NCBI RefSeq assembly: GCF_040412425.1
Contig: NC_089743.1
Span: 91,278,403-91,342,402 of the forward strand
Source of the DNA: Macrobrachium rosenbergii
Lineage: Eukaryota; Arthropoda; Malacostraca; Decapoda; Palaemonidae
Length of the DNA: 64,000 bases
Reading direction: 5' to 3'
The notes beneath the pieces are model-generated. The model worked only from the letters and a program-made list of their open reading frames with translations. It searched no databases and was not told where the DNA came from. The position numbers were made by a program, and so were the translations under genes. Shown piece by piece: positions 1-11,121 of the stretch (position 1 is the first letter of the stretch; each line of letters starts with the position of its first letter).

Positions 1-8
1 TCTCTCTC

Positions 9-48
<40 letters not shown>
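1..48. repeat. (CT)n microsatellite
   Basis: Almost pure CT at the window start; it may continue outside. Confidence 0.95.
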
Positions 49-50
<2 letters not shown>

Positions 51-565
51 AGCAGTTTTCTTTTCAAGGGTACTCAAACTGTTGCATCTCTTAGACCGAA
101 CCTAATTCAACCCAGTTCGTCCACTCAGGGGCCCCGTTCTATCTAATTACCACCTTCTTTCATATCAAAGCAAATGTCCGAATCAGTAACGCCAGATAAG
201 TTACTACTAGTTAATCAATCAGCCATAACAGGGTGGCATATATTCTGTCAGTGCTACCTCACTGGCTTACAACGTTTCTGTTCTGGTCTGAAGGCGCCCC
301 CTGGGACCCGCAGATTCAGTTGACGCATGCGTGTACGTCACCAGAGACATTCGAAATGTCGAACAACGTATTGCACCTTAATATTAAAGTTTCTGGAAAT
401 CAGAAATATCTTTTAAATATTCTTGAAAGACGTACCATGAAGACGCCAGAACTAAAATTCGAAGAGCGTCATGGCTCAGATAACTTGAAACCCTTTGTAG
501 CACATATTGTGTTGACTCCGTTGTTCAGTGTACTGCGAAATAATCTTGTAAATATTTTGAATAAG
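49..565. other. No gene recognised
   Basis: An open frame of 119 codons (233-592, +) has no recognisable domain and no splice context; I do not call it. Confidence 0.4.
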
Positions 566-1070
566 CACTCCTCCTTTCAGGCTATCTCGTAACACCCTCC
601 AGGCTATCTCTTCCGAGGCTGACTCTTTGGGAATTGGTAACCTCCGATTGGTTCATTGGGTGTTATTTTCCATCTCCTGCCAAGCTTTGGAATTCTCTAC
701 CAGCTTCTTTAGCCGATTTGCGTGGTTTACCCTCCTTCCTTTCAAGCTATCTCGCAACACCCTTCAGGCTACCTCTTCCGAGGCTGACTCTTTGGGAATT
801 GGCAACCTCCGATTTGTTCGTTGGTTCATTGGAATTCTCTACCAGGTAGCCTTCCTCCTTTTAACACCCTTACCATCTCCTGCCAGGCTTTGGAATTCTC
901 TACCAGCTTCAGTAGCCTTCCTCCTTTCAAGCTATCTCGTAACACCCTTCAGGCTACCTCTTCCGAGGCTGACTCTTTGGGAATTGGTAACGTCCGATTT
1001 GCATGGTGTACTGAGTGTTATTTTCCATCTCCTGCCAAGCTTTGGAATTCTCTGGCAGTGTCAGTGTTCC
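566..1070 (+). repeat. Tandem repeat, three diverged units of about 165-185 bp
   Basis: The block ctgactctttgggaattgg recurs at about 619, 784 and 969, each time with ccatctcctgcca(a/g)gctttggaattctct nearby. Read on +, units give SPAKLWNSLP, a phrase like the C-terminus of some non-LTR reverse transcriptases, so this may be a multiplied retroelement end. That link is weak. Confidence 0.7.
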
Positions 1071-1192
1071 CTATTTTTTTTTTTTTATTATTTTCCTCCC
1101 CCTCTTCGTTTTTCTGTTTTCTTCGGTACTGAGGGCATTAGAAAGTTTACTTCGTTAAGTCATGCATAAAAATTATTCTTACAGTGTTTTTG

Positions 1193-1193
<1 letters not shown>

Positions 1194-1243
<50 letters not shown>
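1194..1243. repeat. (CT)n microsatellite
   Basis: About 25 CT units. Confidence 0.95.
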
Positions 1244-1246
<3 letters not shown>

Positions 1247-1450
1247 GAAAGTTTTACCCGAGACATTTGCCATACTTGCACAATTTTTTTTTTTTATCAG
1301 AGGTAATCCTTCCCTTTCCGCTCGTTCAACCTACCCGAAGGAATTCCATCTTTCTACAGGGGCCACGGGAAGAATAGCAGATGAGGCTAAAAACTCCTTC
1401 GATCACGCGTAAGGCGCCAAGGACACCCCCGAAGGAGCCTCTGGGAGTAG

Positions 1451-1452
<2 letters not shown>

Positions 1453-1501
<49 letters not shown>
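1453..1501. repeat. (GA)n microsatellite
   Basis: About 24 GA units, next to the GC-rich block at 1502-1745. Confidence 0.95.
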
Positions 1502-1503
<2 letters not shown>

Positions 1504-1745
1504 GGGCGTTGTGGCGAGGAGGGGAGGTTCCTCAGAAGATAGGTCTGGAACGATGGGATCTTCCCTGCACAAACGTTGCTGGAGTCGTGGGTTCCGGTGT
1601 GGACTCCTGGCGCTCCCGAGGGCGGTGTCGCAGTCGTCGTCGTCGTCTAAGACAGACCCTTCTGCTGCTGTTGCTTCTGAGAGCTCTCGAAAACGCCCCC
1701 TCCCCGCCTTTTTGGATTGACGAGGATAAATTACCCGAGAGGTAA
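1502..1745. other. GC/CpG-rich block, possible non-coding exon
   Basis: Clearly richer in GC and CpG than its surroundings, with cgtcgtcgtcgtc and a donor-like gagag|gtaatg at 1741/1742. Short open frames on both strands resemble no family. It could be an untranslated first exon or just a GC island. Confidence 0.2.
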
Positions 1746-2104
1746 TGTCTACGACATAAGGATAATAATAAGCTGTCAAGTTCTTTTCCGCCCGCTTCGA
1801 TTTTGTTTTGGCGGTGATTTTCGTCGCTCCGATGGGACTGATTGTGTTCCCCATTAGTGGTGGCTTGTTCAGACAGAGGTAGGATCCATTTTTCCCTTGG
1901 TGACGAATCTTTGTAAATCGCTTTCGCGCAGACAGGCACATCCACTGAGTTTCTGTGGAGAATCTAACACGCGTTCCTTTGCTATACAAAAACAGAGTTG
2001 TTTTCGTGATTTTATATACTGTATGCATATATATATATCTGCGTATGTATATAGTATGTATATATATGCACACACTATATACTGTACATATATGAAACAA
2101 ATGG

Positions 2105-2170
2105 ACACATGACCACGTGTTTCACAGAAACAGATTTCTGACTCGCATCTGGAACCTAGGCAGTCTTGTA
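2105..2170 (-). repeat. (TA)-tailed tRNA-like SINE unit, diverged
   Basis: Matches the units at 51020-51105 and 58761-58850 (cacgtgt..acagaaa..atttctgactcgcatc). Read on the minus strand, the 3' end runs into a TA-rich tract (about 2025-2095). Confidence 0.55.
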
Positions 2171-2179
2171 CCTGTCTGC

Positions 2180-2740
2180 AAAATACCAGCGTTATAAGGT
2201 AGTTACCGCTGGTTGAGATTAACCGAAAACAGCTTTGATTTATTTGATTTCAAACCAAACAAAAGTGAGCGAAGAAGTTTTGGACGAGGTTGTAAAAGAC
2301 GACAAGGAAACTACCAAAGGAAATCGGATTTGCGCATAACACAAACATTTGAACGCGGTCGTTTCTGCATGCAAAACATAACGAAATCTGGGGTGAAGGT
2401 TCATGCCTTTTTCTTTGATCTTCTGACTTCTCGTTTAATTAATCTATCTCTAGACTTTAAGAAGAAAAATTTGCAATGCAACCAGATCAACAAGGGGGAA
2501 TGCTTAAGCATGCAAAACTCGTTATTTATTGTGTAATTGTCTGATGCAAATTGATCATGAATTTTGCTCGCATAACCGGTCGGAAGTTATGATGCAAGGT
2601 CTGCGACATTGTTTTAATTTTTTCTTTATTTATTTTGCGAATAGTGGCTCAACATTCGTGCAACGGTGAATCTTTTAATTTCGTTTCAAGCCGTTTTTAT
2701 CACTTTCTGTAGCCAACACCTTTACTCCAGATATGTGAAT
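2180..2740. other. No gene recognised
   Basis: An open frame of 107 codons (2213-2536, +) resembles nothing I know. Confidence 0.4.
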
Positions 2741-2746
2741 CAAGGG

Positions 2747-2747
<1 letters not shown>

Positions 2748-2818
<71 letters not shown>
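2748..2818. repeat. (ATT)n microsatellite
   Basis: About 23 ATT units, directly before a dispersed decapod-type repeat. Confidence 0.95.
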
Positions 2819-2821
<3 letters not shown>

Positions 2822-3055
2822 AAGATGACCCTATTCGTATGGAACCAGCACACCAAAGGGGCCATTGGCTTGAAATTCAAGCTTCCAAAGAATATGTTGT
2901 TCACTAGATAAGTTAAGTATACCTTAGTTTTACCAGACCACTGAGCTGATTAACAGCTCTCCTAGGGCACTAGAGAAAAGTAACGGAAGGTAATGGGTAA
3001 CAGAAAGAGATCACCTAATAAAAAAGAAGGAAATTAACAAACTGATAAACAAATA
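2819..3055 (-). repeat. Dispersed repeat ending in a SINE 3' part
   Basis: At 2903-2975 the minus strand reads gagagctgttaatcagctca followed by gtggtctggtaaaacta, the same 3' end as the SINE at 27525-27805. The segment 2819-2900 looks like another interspersed repeat joined to it. Confidence 0.6.
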
Positions 3056-3427
3056 AGACATCTGTGTGCACCCGATTTTAAGTCCGGTCATTTTGAAATT
3101 GCAAAGGCGGAGATTCCTGCATTGGATATTTGCACTTCAGTTTCAGAGAGGGGATTTCATAGCGATTACGGTGCAAGTCTCTTGCCACTTTGTTCGCAAT
3201 TAGCGTTATTTTGTTTCTTTTTTTCTAGTACTGGTAAACCCATTCGTGTCTTGCAGTTGAGAACATGTATCTAATATAACTGCTACTTCTGAAAGTTGTT
3301 CTCGTCGTTTGATCTGTTCTGAAACAAAAAGAAAAAGTGTTGAGTGCGTAAATTGTGTCTTATTCTTGTATCAGTGAGTGTGATAATGCCAAGGAGAACA
3401 TATAAAATTTGTTGTTTAACCAACTCT

Positions 3428-3705
3428 CCTCTAGGGAAGTGAAGTGTGCATGTTGGAAACGAGTGATAGGAAAAACGCCGGAGCTACTGAGATGAACTAT
3501 TTGTGGAAAAGGAATAAAAAGTAAGAAATGTAGAAATACGAAAGCGGAGCAGTAAAGAGATTAGACTACTTGAAAAGTAGGTCAGTACTTTTGAGGTGGT
3601 TTGGTCATGTGGAGGGAATGGAGGATATTAGGTTGGTGCAAGGGCTGATACAGGGAAGTTTTGGGAAAGGGGAGGGGAGGGGAGGGAGGCCTAGAAATGT
3701 GCAAA
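3428..3705 (+). pseudogene. Non-LTR retrotransposon (LINE) reverse transcriptase C-terminal remnant
   Basis: The broken frame reads LETSDRKNAGATEMNYLW, then SVLLRWFGHVEGMEDIRL and a Gly/Arg-rich GEGRGGRPR. This is the usual pattern after the RT domain of many LINEs (RWFGHVxRM...GRGRPR). Stops interrupt it (near 3522). Confidence 0.65.
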
Positions 3706-3855
3706 AAAGGCAATATTTTTCACAATACCGAAAATCCAACACTTCTGATTAATTAAGAAATTAAGATATTGTCGTTTCATTTTTTTAATTGAATCTGAAC
3801 GTCGAACAATTATTACTTAAGAATAACAAGCATTCTTTTGCAAAGAGCAGCATGT

Positions 3856-3858
<3 letters not shown>

Positions 3859-3893
<35 letters not shown>

Positions 3894-3944
3894 TTAGGTC
3901 AGACATTGGTAGGAAATTATTATATATAATATATAATATATGTA

Positions 3945-4014
<70 letters not shown>
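3859..4014. repeat. (GA)n and (TA)n microsatellites
   Basis: GA tract 3859-3889 and TA tract about 3948-4012, separated by AT-rich sequence. Confidence 0.9.
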
Positions 4015-4016
<2 letters not shown>

Positions 4017-4251
4017 GTGTACATTTTGACAGGTAAATCACAAGCAAACCTCGTTGTGGACAAGCGATCAGATTCCCAGCGCCCCGTCAAGTTTTGGGGG
4101 GGAAATATGAGAACGTGTGTAGAACCTGAGGAATGAATGACAGAAGTGAGAGTGGTCGTGGTATTTGCCTGTTAGGATCGGTAATTTCATTTGTTAATGA
4201 ATGAAGCGATGTCTTTTAATGTTTTCCTGATTGATGCCAATTGGTACAGTG

Positions 4252-4252
<1 letters not shown>

Positions 4253-4317
<65 letters not shown>

Positions 4318-4360
4318 TATTCTATTTCTCTTTTATTATCTTTTGTTGATTACTGTCGTG

Positions 4361-4452
<92 letters not shown>

Positions 4453-4512
4453 CTATCTTTCTCTTTCTATTCTATTTCTCTTTTATTATCTTTTGTTGAT
4501 TACTGTCTCGAT

Positions 4513-4546
<34 letters not shown>

Positions 4547-4652
4547 CTCTATTTCTCTTTTATTATCTTTTGTTGATTACTGTCTCTCTCTCTCTCTCTC
4601 TCTATTCTATTTCTCTTTTATTATCTTTTGTTGATTACTGTTGATTATCTTT

Positions 4653-4720
<68 letters not shown>

Positions 4721-4755
4721 TATTCTATTTCTCTTTATTATCTTTTTTTGTTGAT

Positions 4756-4833
<78 letters not shown>

Positions 4834-4864
4834 CTATTTCTCTTTTAATATCTTTTGTTGATTA

Positions 4865-4916
<52 letters not shown>

Positions 4917-4956
4917 TCTATTTCTCTTTTATTATCTTTTGTTGATTACTGTCTCG

Positions 4957-5021
<65 letters not shown>
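4253..5021 (+). repeat. CT arrays alternating with a conserved 40-45 bp cassette
   Basis: CT runs of varied length are split about seven times by the same spacer, tattctatttctcttttatt then atcttttgttgattactgt. The spacer is nearly identical each time, so array plus spacer was amplified as a unit. Long frames of Leu/Ser across it are repeat artefacts. Confidence 0.9.
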
Positions 5022-5024
<3 letters not shown>

Positions 5025-6260
5025 CCTTTTCCTCATGTCCCTGGTTTGTAATCTCAGTCTGTCTGTCCATCCATCTAACTATCTGAATCACATACATTGG
5101 CATTCCTTCCCAGCCCCTCTCTCATTCAAACACTCAGCAAAAGATACTGCGCGGGGCGGGGGGGGGGACCCTTGCATTCCTCTCTCTCCACGAGGTAGAA
5201 GCCTTTCCACGGCGCCTTTCACTCTCACTCTCTTCTATACGCCTCTCGGTGCCTTTGGCTGGAAGCCACTGGTTCCCCTGGAATAGGGAAGGTCGAAGGT
5301 TGGGGCGGGAAGGCGGGTGACTGGTAGGCGAATGGTTTTTCTCTCAAGTTCTTATTTCTTAACGTTTTTCATAAGTGGTTGGTATAATTCTCACTTATGT
5401 CTGCAGTCAAGTTGATAAGTTGTTAGTATAAAATCTTTATATCTCTCAATTGCTGTCTGTGTGTCACAGATTGCCTAGGTCATCAGTGGCACCTTTGTAA
5501 TCTCCTGCCTTGTCTTGCCTTGCGTGCTGTCATTCTGTTGTGGAATCTGTAGAATCTACTAAATCTTTTCACATTCCGCTCGAAGTTTCTCAAATCTTGA
5601 ATCATTCCTGGTATGAGGATCTCGCTAACTCAGATTCTTCTGTACAGTTTGGCTTCTGTCTCCAAGAGTCTTCACTGTATGTGACCAGTCTAGCCATTTC
5701 AGTTGATGGCACTGCATCTGCTGTTTTTTTCTTTTATTCGTTTCCTAAATGGTCCTTCTCCCTCTCTCTCTCTCTCTCTCTGCAGAGTGGTTTTTCATTC
5801 TGTCTGAGTTAAGACACATTGTCGCCTCATTTATAAGCCTTGAGATTGGCTCTTCACTCACTTCTCTGCTTCTATAGTAGAAGCTCTACATTGATGAGGG
5901 GTCTGGGCTCTGTCTGAGAGCTGACTGAACTTTCTGCAATTCTGAGCTTCAGGGGAAGATTCCTGTTGCTGGCTTCTCGTAATTCTTAAGTTTCTTATTA
6001 ATTACAGCTTTGAAAATACGTTAGTCCAGTAATTAACAGCCTCAGATATTTTAAACTTGGAAACATCATTTCTCTTCAAATAGTGGTCACATTAGTATAC
6101 AATGCTAGAATGATCCGTCTCTCAGTCATACGTTGTCGTATGTAGTTGGCCTTTGGCGATATATTTTCTTTTGTCTTTTTAAATTTGCCCAGTGACCTGT
6201 GGTTTCCTGCTCAACAGGAAAGTACTGCATTTGATTTCCATCATTCATTTTGAGCTTAGA
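5022..6260. other. No gene recognised
   Basis: A GC-rich stretch at about 5140-5330 with a G run at 5160, a short CT tract (5759-5781), and an open frame 5510-5812 without recognisable domain. Confidence 0.4.
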
Positions 6261-6263
6261 GAA

Positions 6264-6441
6264 AATAAAGACAATGGAAGAAAAGCTGTTTATTGACGTT
6301 TTTATTGCTTATGGCAAGCATTTGTATATATATATATATATATGTATGTATATATATATGTATGTCTATATATATGCATACAAATGCTTGCCATAAGCAA
6401 TAATAACGTCAGTAAAAAGCTTTCCTTCCATTGCCTTTATG
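6264..6441. repeat. Foldback hairpin, about 60-bp arms around a TA-rich loop
   Basis: The left arm (6264-6325) contains ttattgcttatggcaagcat. The right arm (about 6378-6441) contains atgcttgccataagcaataa, its reverse complement. The loop is (TA/TG)-rich. Probably a palindromic MITE-like unit. Confidence 0.8.
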
Positions 6442-6535
6442 TATGCATGTATGTATACACACACACATATATTTAAAATGTCTATGCATATGAACAAAAC
6501 CAGTCAATTCATTTAATGCAGATGATTCTATTCAC

Positions 6536-7260
6536 GTGCATTCCCCCATACGGACCCTTTTCAGCATCCCCCGTACCCTTAGGACGCCCATAATAGATTT
6601 GTCCTTGCGAGCCCCAGAGGAAATACTTGGCGAGCAGAATTCCCGGTATCAAGAACTTGCCGACGGATCATCAACTCTTTCCTATCCCGACCCTTCGGTT
6701 TGGGCCGCCATCTTGGAGAGTGTGGCAAGGGCTTTTGAAAGTCAGGATTGCGTCGGAACTACGCGGCTTGCAAGGGGTCGCGAAGGGAAAATTTCAAGGG
6801 CAGAGAGGAAGTGTGAACGTCTTTCATTGGGTGCGTTGATGGATGGGTGGAAATCGACTCTGTTTCTTAGCTAAAGATGATCAGTGATTGGAGAGTTCTG
6901 TTCTTAGCTAAAGATGATCAGTGATTGGAGTGTTCTGTCGTGGATGATATGCCTTCAGAACTGTCTGACATTGTCGCCCTGTATTGTGACGGGGATGAGA
7001 GGGTATTATATTTTTAAAAACTAGTTTTTCCACGAGAAACTCTATAGATTCGAGTCCCGAAAGTTGAAAATTTAACATTCAGCCGTTCTCCGTATTTAGA
7101 AGAGCCTTACAGAGTTCATTTTTGTATAGTCTTTCCTCAGGTTTAATACACTGCTAAGGTGCTGTTCAAACGATTGCACAAATTACTTAGCATTTAGAGA
7201 TGCTGCGTATTTGTATTGTAGTGATTTACTTTAACTTGAATTTAGGGAGACATATTCCTG
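6536..7260. other. No gene recognised; YY1/TISU-like motif and a short duplication
   Basis: GC content rises at 6536-6860. GCCGCCATCTTGG at 6704-6716 matches the YY1/TISU consensus. A 37-bp unit (ttagctaaagatgatcagtg) is duplicated at 6866-6938. Open frames here have no recognisable domain. Confidence 0.35.
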
Positions 7261-7689
7261 AACAATTTTGATATGAAACATATAGCCATTCCACATGCTA
7301 AAGATATCTCTCAGAGTGCCAGTAAAGTGATAAGCTGCTACACAATTTATGATATACAATTACTTGTTTCCACTATCTCGAATGTGCGAGTTCTAAATGC
7401 CACCTCAGTAATCTTTTCAGTACATTTGGGTGTCGGCTTCATTCAGATTGTCTTCCTGTGGCTTGTAAGGATTCAGTATGGTTTCCTTAACCTTCTACAT
7501 ACCTTGCAACTTATTTTAGCTGGTCTGATTGCTGGTAAAACCTCTCAGGGAATCGACTCTGTACTGTGCATCCTTGTTCTGCTTTGATGTTTGTCCTGCT
7601 CTGCTCTCCAATCCACTTATATCGTATCTGGAGGTTTATCATCTGTTACATCAAAATACTTCTTGACTGATGTTTGGTTCTACTTGAGT

Positions 7690-8510
7690 CTCCCGTTCCT
7701 CGAAAAGTCATCTATATTGTTTTCATTCCCACCAATTCTTTCAGCATGCCGAGTGATGGCGGCATTCTTCCTGGTTCATCTGCTCTCAGTCTTTTGTATC
7801 CCAGTGTGAGATGGTGCCCAAGTGAATGTCGTCTCTTTGACCTCTTGTATATTTTGTAGCAACAGAGGGTTAGCTCTTCTCTTGATTATATTGAATTCAG
7901 TCTTCAGTTTGTCAGTTATTCTCTTGATCGAACTCAGTGCTGTTGTGTTTCGTATTGGTTCTGACGGCTGTATGGAGTGTCCGTTTGACCATCTTGAGGT
8001 GTTTTTCAGTGAAGACTCAAACGACTGTAGCCGCTTGATTACAGCAGCCTGTTCGGTTTTCAGTACCACGACTTTCTTTGGTCGCTCTGTTTCATCAGTC
8101 TCATTGTTGATGTCATATATATATATATATACTGAAAATCGAATAGGCTGCTGTATTCGCGTGGCTACAGTCATTTGAGTCGCAGCTTCACTGGAAACAC
8201 ACCTTAAGATGGTCAAACGGACACTCCATACAACCGTCAGAATCAGCAGGAAACACAACAGCACTGAGTTCGATCAAGAGAATAACTGACCAACACTGAA
8301 AGCGCAGCTACAGTCGTCTGAGCCGCCGCTTCACTGGAAACGCACCTTTACTGAGAGAGAATCTTGATACACAATCACTCAACTCTCTGTACTGTTTAAT
8401 GTCCTGCCCTCTCTTCCTGCATACCTCCCAGTCTTTGAAAAACAATCTTTCTTTATCAGTACTGGGTTCATCTCTTGTCTCTGTTCCTTTATAGTTGACA
8501 GTGATCACTA
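7690..8510 (-). pseudogene. Decayed non-LTR retrotransposon with RNase H domain
   Basis: On the minus strand, ALSSIKRITDKLK is followed by NPLLLQNIQEV and ETTFTWAPSHTGIQ (about 7797-7835), then in a shifted frame RADEPG. This fits the LINE RNase H pattern (WxPSHxGIxGNExAD). Upstream minus-strand frames (8308-8508) carry KGTETRDEPSTDKERLFFKD, of unknown type. It is frameshifted and overlaps an inverted repeat, so inactive. Confidence 0.5.
7911..8290. repeat. Inverted repeat, about 155-160 bp arms
   Basis: The left arm (7911-8065) starts gtcagttattctcttgatcg. The right arm (8130-8290) ends cgatcaagagaataactgac. The loop carries a short TA tract. Part of the arm recurs at 8298-8350 (ctacagtcgtctgagccg), so the segment was copied more than once. 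Confidence 0.85.
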
Positions 8511-9010
8511 TCTCAGGTACCTCTTATGGTGATACATTGTTTACAACCGCTCTGATTATATCCGAGAAATCTTTCATGCTCAAGTGTCCTCAGATAGCTG
8601 TTGGTTGTTCTTTACCTATTTTAGTTGTGTGATACCCACTGTGGTCAGTTTTGTTCTGTAGGATGCAATCTTGCCACATTTTTCAGTATTTCCACTCTGA
8701 CAGTTGCATGTCCCTCATAAATTTATTGCTTTCTTGTTTGAATTATTTCAGGTGCATCGTCAATGCAGATAATATTTGATAGTGATACCTTCCTCAAGTA
8801 TGATGTCAGGGAGATGGAGATTCTTCCTGACTGATAATATTAATGATTTCACGCAAGCCTTAGCTTCAGTCTGTCCCACCAATTCATATTACGTAACTTC
8901 GGTATTGGATTCCAATTTAGTATGGTGATTATTGCGATTGATCCATAGCTATTTTCTAGGTACACTTTTGCAAGGGGATATATGGTCCTATACTGCATCT
9001 TTCTGATATA

Positions 9011-9011
<1 letters not shown>
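8511..9011. other. No gene recognised
   Basis: Possibly the 5' continuation of the minus-strand LINE relic; I see no motif in it. Confidence 0.3.

Positions 9012-9084
<73 letters not shown>
9012..9084. repeat. (TA)n microsatellite
   Basis: About 36 TA units. Confidence 0.95.
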
Positions 9085-9087
<3 letters not shown>

Positions 9088-10180
9088 ATGGTTTAACAAA
9101 TAAAATTTTAGGTGAAGATCAGCCAATCGGTCCAGTTGTTGAAACTTAGTAGGTCTACCAATTTGTCCTTCGTGTCAGACATCATATAAAAAAATATTAA
9201 AGAAATGGAATTTGCCTTTAGAAGTGGTCTTTATACCCATTCTTAAATAACAATATAAAATAGCCAAGTATGAGCATTACAAGCAAATGACCACTTTTGC
9301 ACATAAATAGGCCTACATATGCGTATACACTGTTTTTGTAAACCTACTAGATTTAAACACCACAAGGGATTTATTGATCTTCAGTTAATATTTTACTTTC
9401 ATTTCAGTTTTAACCCTATCTGCGATAAGATTTTTTCTCTCAATCTGGAGAGCGGGCAAGTGTAAAATATTTAGACTCACAGAAATTGAATCCATTCAGT
9501 CTCTCTTGAAAATCTTGGTTTAAAATGAATATCTCCTGCCATGACTTCTTTTTTTTTATCTTTTATTTAAAAATCATATCAAGTACATTTTACAAACAAA
9601 TACATATGCCATATATGTAATTTATGTACAAAAAATTTACAAAAAGAAACATGAAAATAAATCATGCACATCAAAACACTTCCTATCTATTTTTCATAAA
9701 CTTTAAAATGCACAGGTGAGGTACGTATCTGCAAAATATAAATAAGTACCTTTGACTACCTCCCAGCTGGTACAAGATAGCCCTGGAACTCTTCTGGAAA
9801 GCTACAGAAAGAATTTCGGAAGTAGCCATTGATATGGAGAAGTACAGCACGTGGTTTCGCGCCGGACCGCAAAATGACACGAGATTCTGGTCCGGGTTTA
9901 CCCGCTTGCTCTTCCTGTGATTTTATGACTCAAGCCTCGTGGGTTTTATATTTGAAAAACTTTTAGCTTAACTTGATTGCGCTGGTGTTTTTCTCTTTTC
10001 CACGTGGTTTATTTTGATTTTCAAGGATGTAATGCGCTTATAGCAGCTTTCCTTTATCTTCTTGTAAGTATATAAATCTACGTTTACCAATTTATCACTC
10101 AACATACGTTATTGCAGTTTTTGTAGCCAGGCTTAAGGGGCTTAGGTCTAAAATATCATGTAGTGGTCGTGAGGGACGTA

Positions 10181-10187
<7 letters not shown>
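9085..10187. other. No gene recognised
   Basis: AT-rich sequence with poly-T/A runs; nothing coding is visible on either strand. Confidence 0.5.

Positions 10188-10245
<58 letters not shown>
10188..10245. repeat. (GA)n microsatellite
   Basis: About 29 GA units. Confidence 0.95.
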
Positions 10246-10248
<3 letters not shown>

Positions 10249-10419
10249 TTACCCCAGGAGCAACAGTGTCCTTCAAAATATAGGTTGTGGTTCCTCTGAA
10301 AGATAGGATCATCAGGAGGTCAAAGGCTGCACAGTAAAACGCTTACGTTTTCTTTCGTTATTCAGCACGAACCGCTGGTGCTTTACGCTAAGTACTGTAC
10401 TTTCGTGGCTCTTTTCAAG

Positions 10420-10715
10420 CCAGCGCACTTTGCCAATGTGCCTTGCTGTGCCAAATAGTCTTATTCGGTCAAATACCCTTTGCCATGACGGTATCTATCT
10501 GTCAAATGTGCTTTGTTTTGAGGGTATCTATCAAATAGTCCCACTCTGATAGATGCGCTTAGCTATGGTGTCGTCTGCCAAATAGTCCTACTCTGTCAAA
10601 TGTGCTTTGCTATGAAGGTGTCTGCCAAATAGTCCTACTCTGTCAAATTTTTACCAAATAATCCTACTCTGTCAAATGTGCTTCGCTATGAGGTTATGTG
10701 TCAAACAGATCTTTC
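10420..10715 (+). repeat. Degenerate minisatellite, unit about 50-60 bp
   Basis: The phrase gccaaatagtcctactctgt followed by caaatgtgctttgctatgag recurs about five times with substitutions and truncated units. Confidence 0.75.
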
Positions 10716-11065
10716 CCTGGTCCTTTTCCAAGGGTGACATATTCAGGATGGAAAGTTCTCATGACCTCAGAAACCAATAAATCCCCAAAATCTTTCATTT
10801 CTCATAAATTTCATCGGTCTTGTAAGCTTTAGCGTGTTTTGCCCTTCCAGGATTTGGCCAAAATAAAAAAGAGCCAAAATTTCTTTGTCTTTTTATCTTC
10901 AGAATATTGTCTCGTAGTCCTGCTTGTAATTATGTAATAGATCAGTATTCCACGATACCCGTACAAAGTTCAGACCACGTTCGTTTTCTCGTTGTCCCCA
11001 TTCCTTATAGACATATTCCGCCAACAACCGGTTTAAAAACAAAACTGCCGGAAGGTGCTAGTAAA

Positions 11066-11067
<2 letters not shown>

Positions 11068-11119
<52 letters not shown>
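11068..11119. repeat. (CT)n microsatellite
   Basis: About 25 CT units. Confidence 0.95.

Positions 11120-11121
<2 letters not shown>

Noticed and set aside
233..592. Plus-strand frame of 119 codons
   Set aside because: No family resemblance, no splice or promoter context, AT-rich codon use unlike the UGT exons.
1387..2100. Minus-strand open frame of 237 codons, the second longest in the window
   Set aside because: It runs through GA and TA repeats, has biased Ser/Leu and Tyr/Ile stretches and no recognisable domain.
4231..5286. Several frames of 65-143 codons rich in Leu-Ser
   Set aside because: They are translations of (CT)n; the same applies to all LSLS, RERE and IYIY frames in the window.
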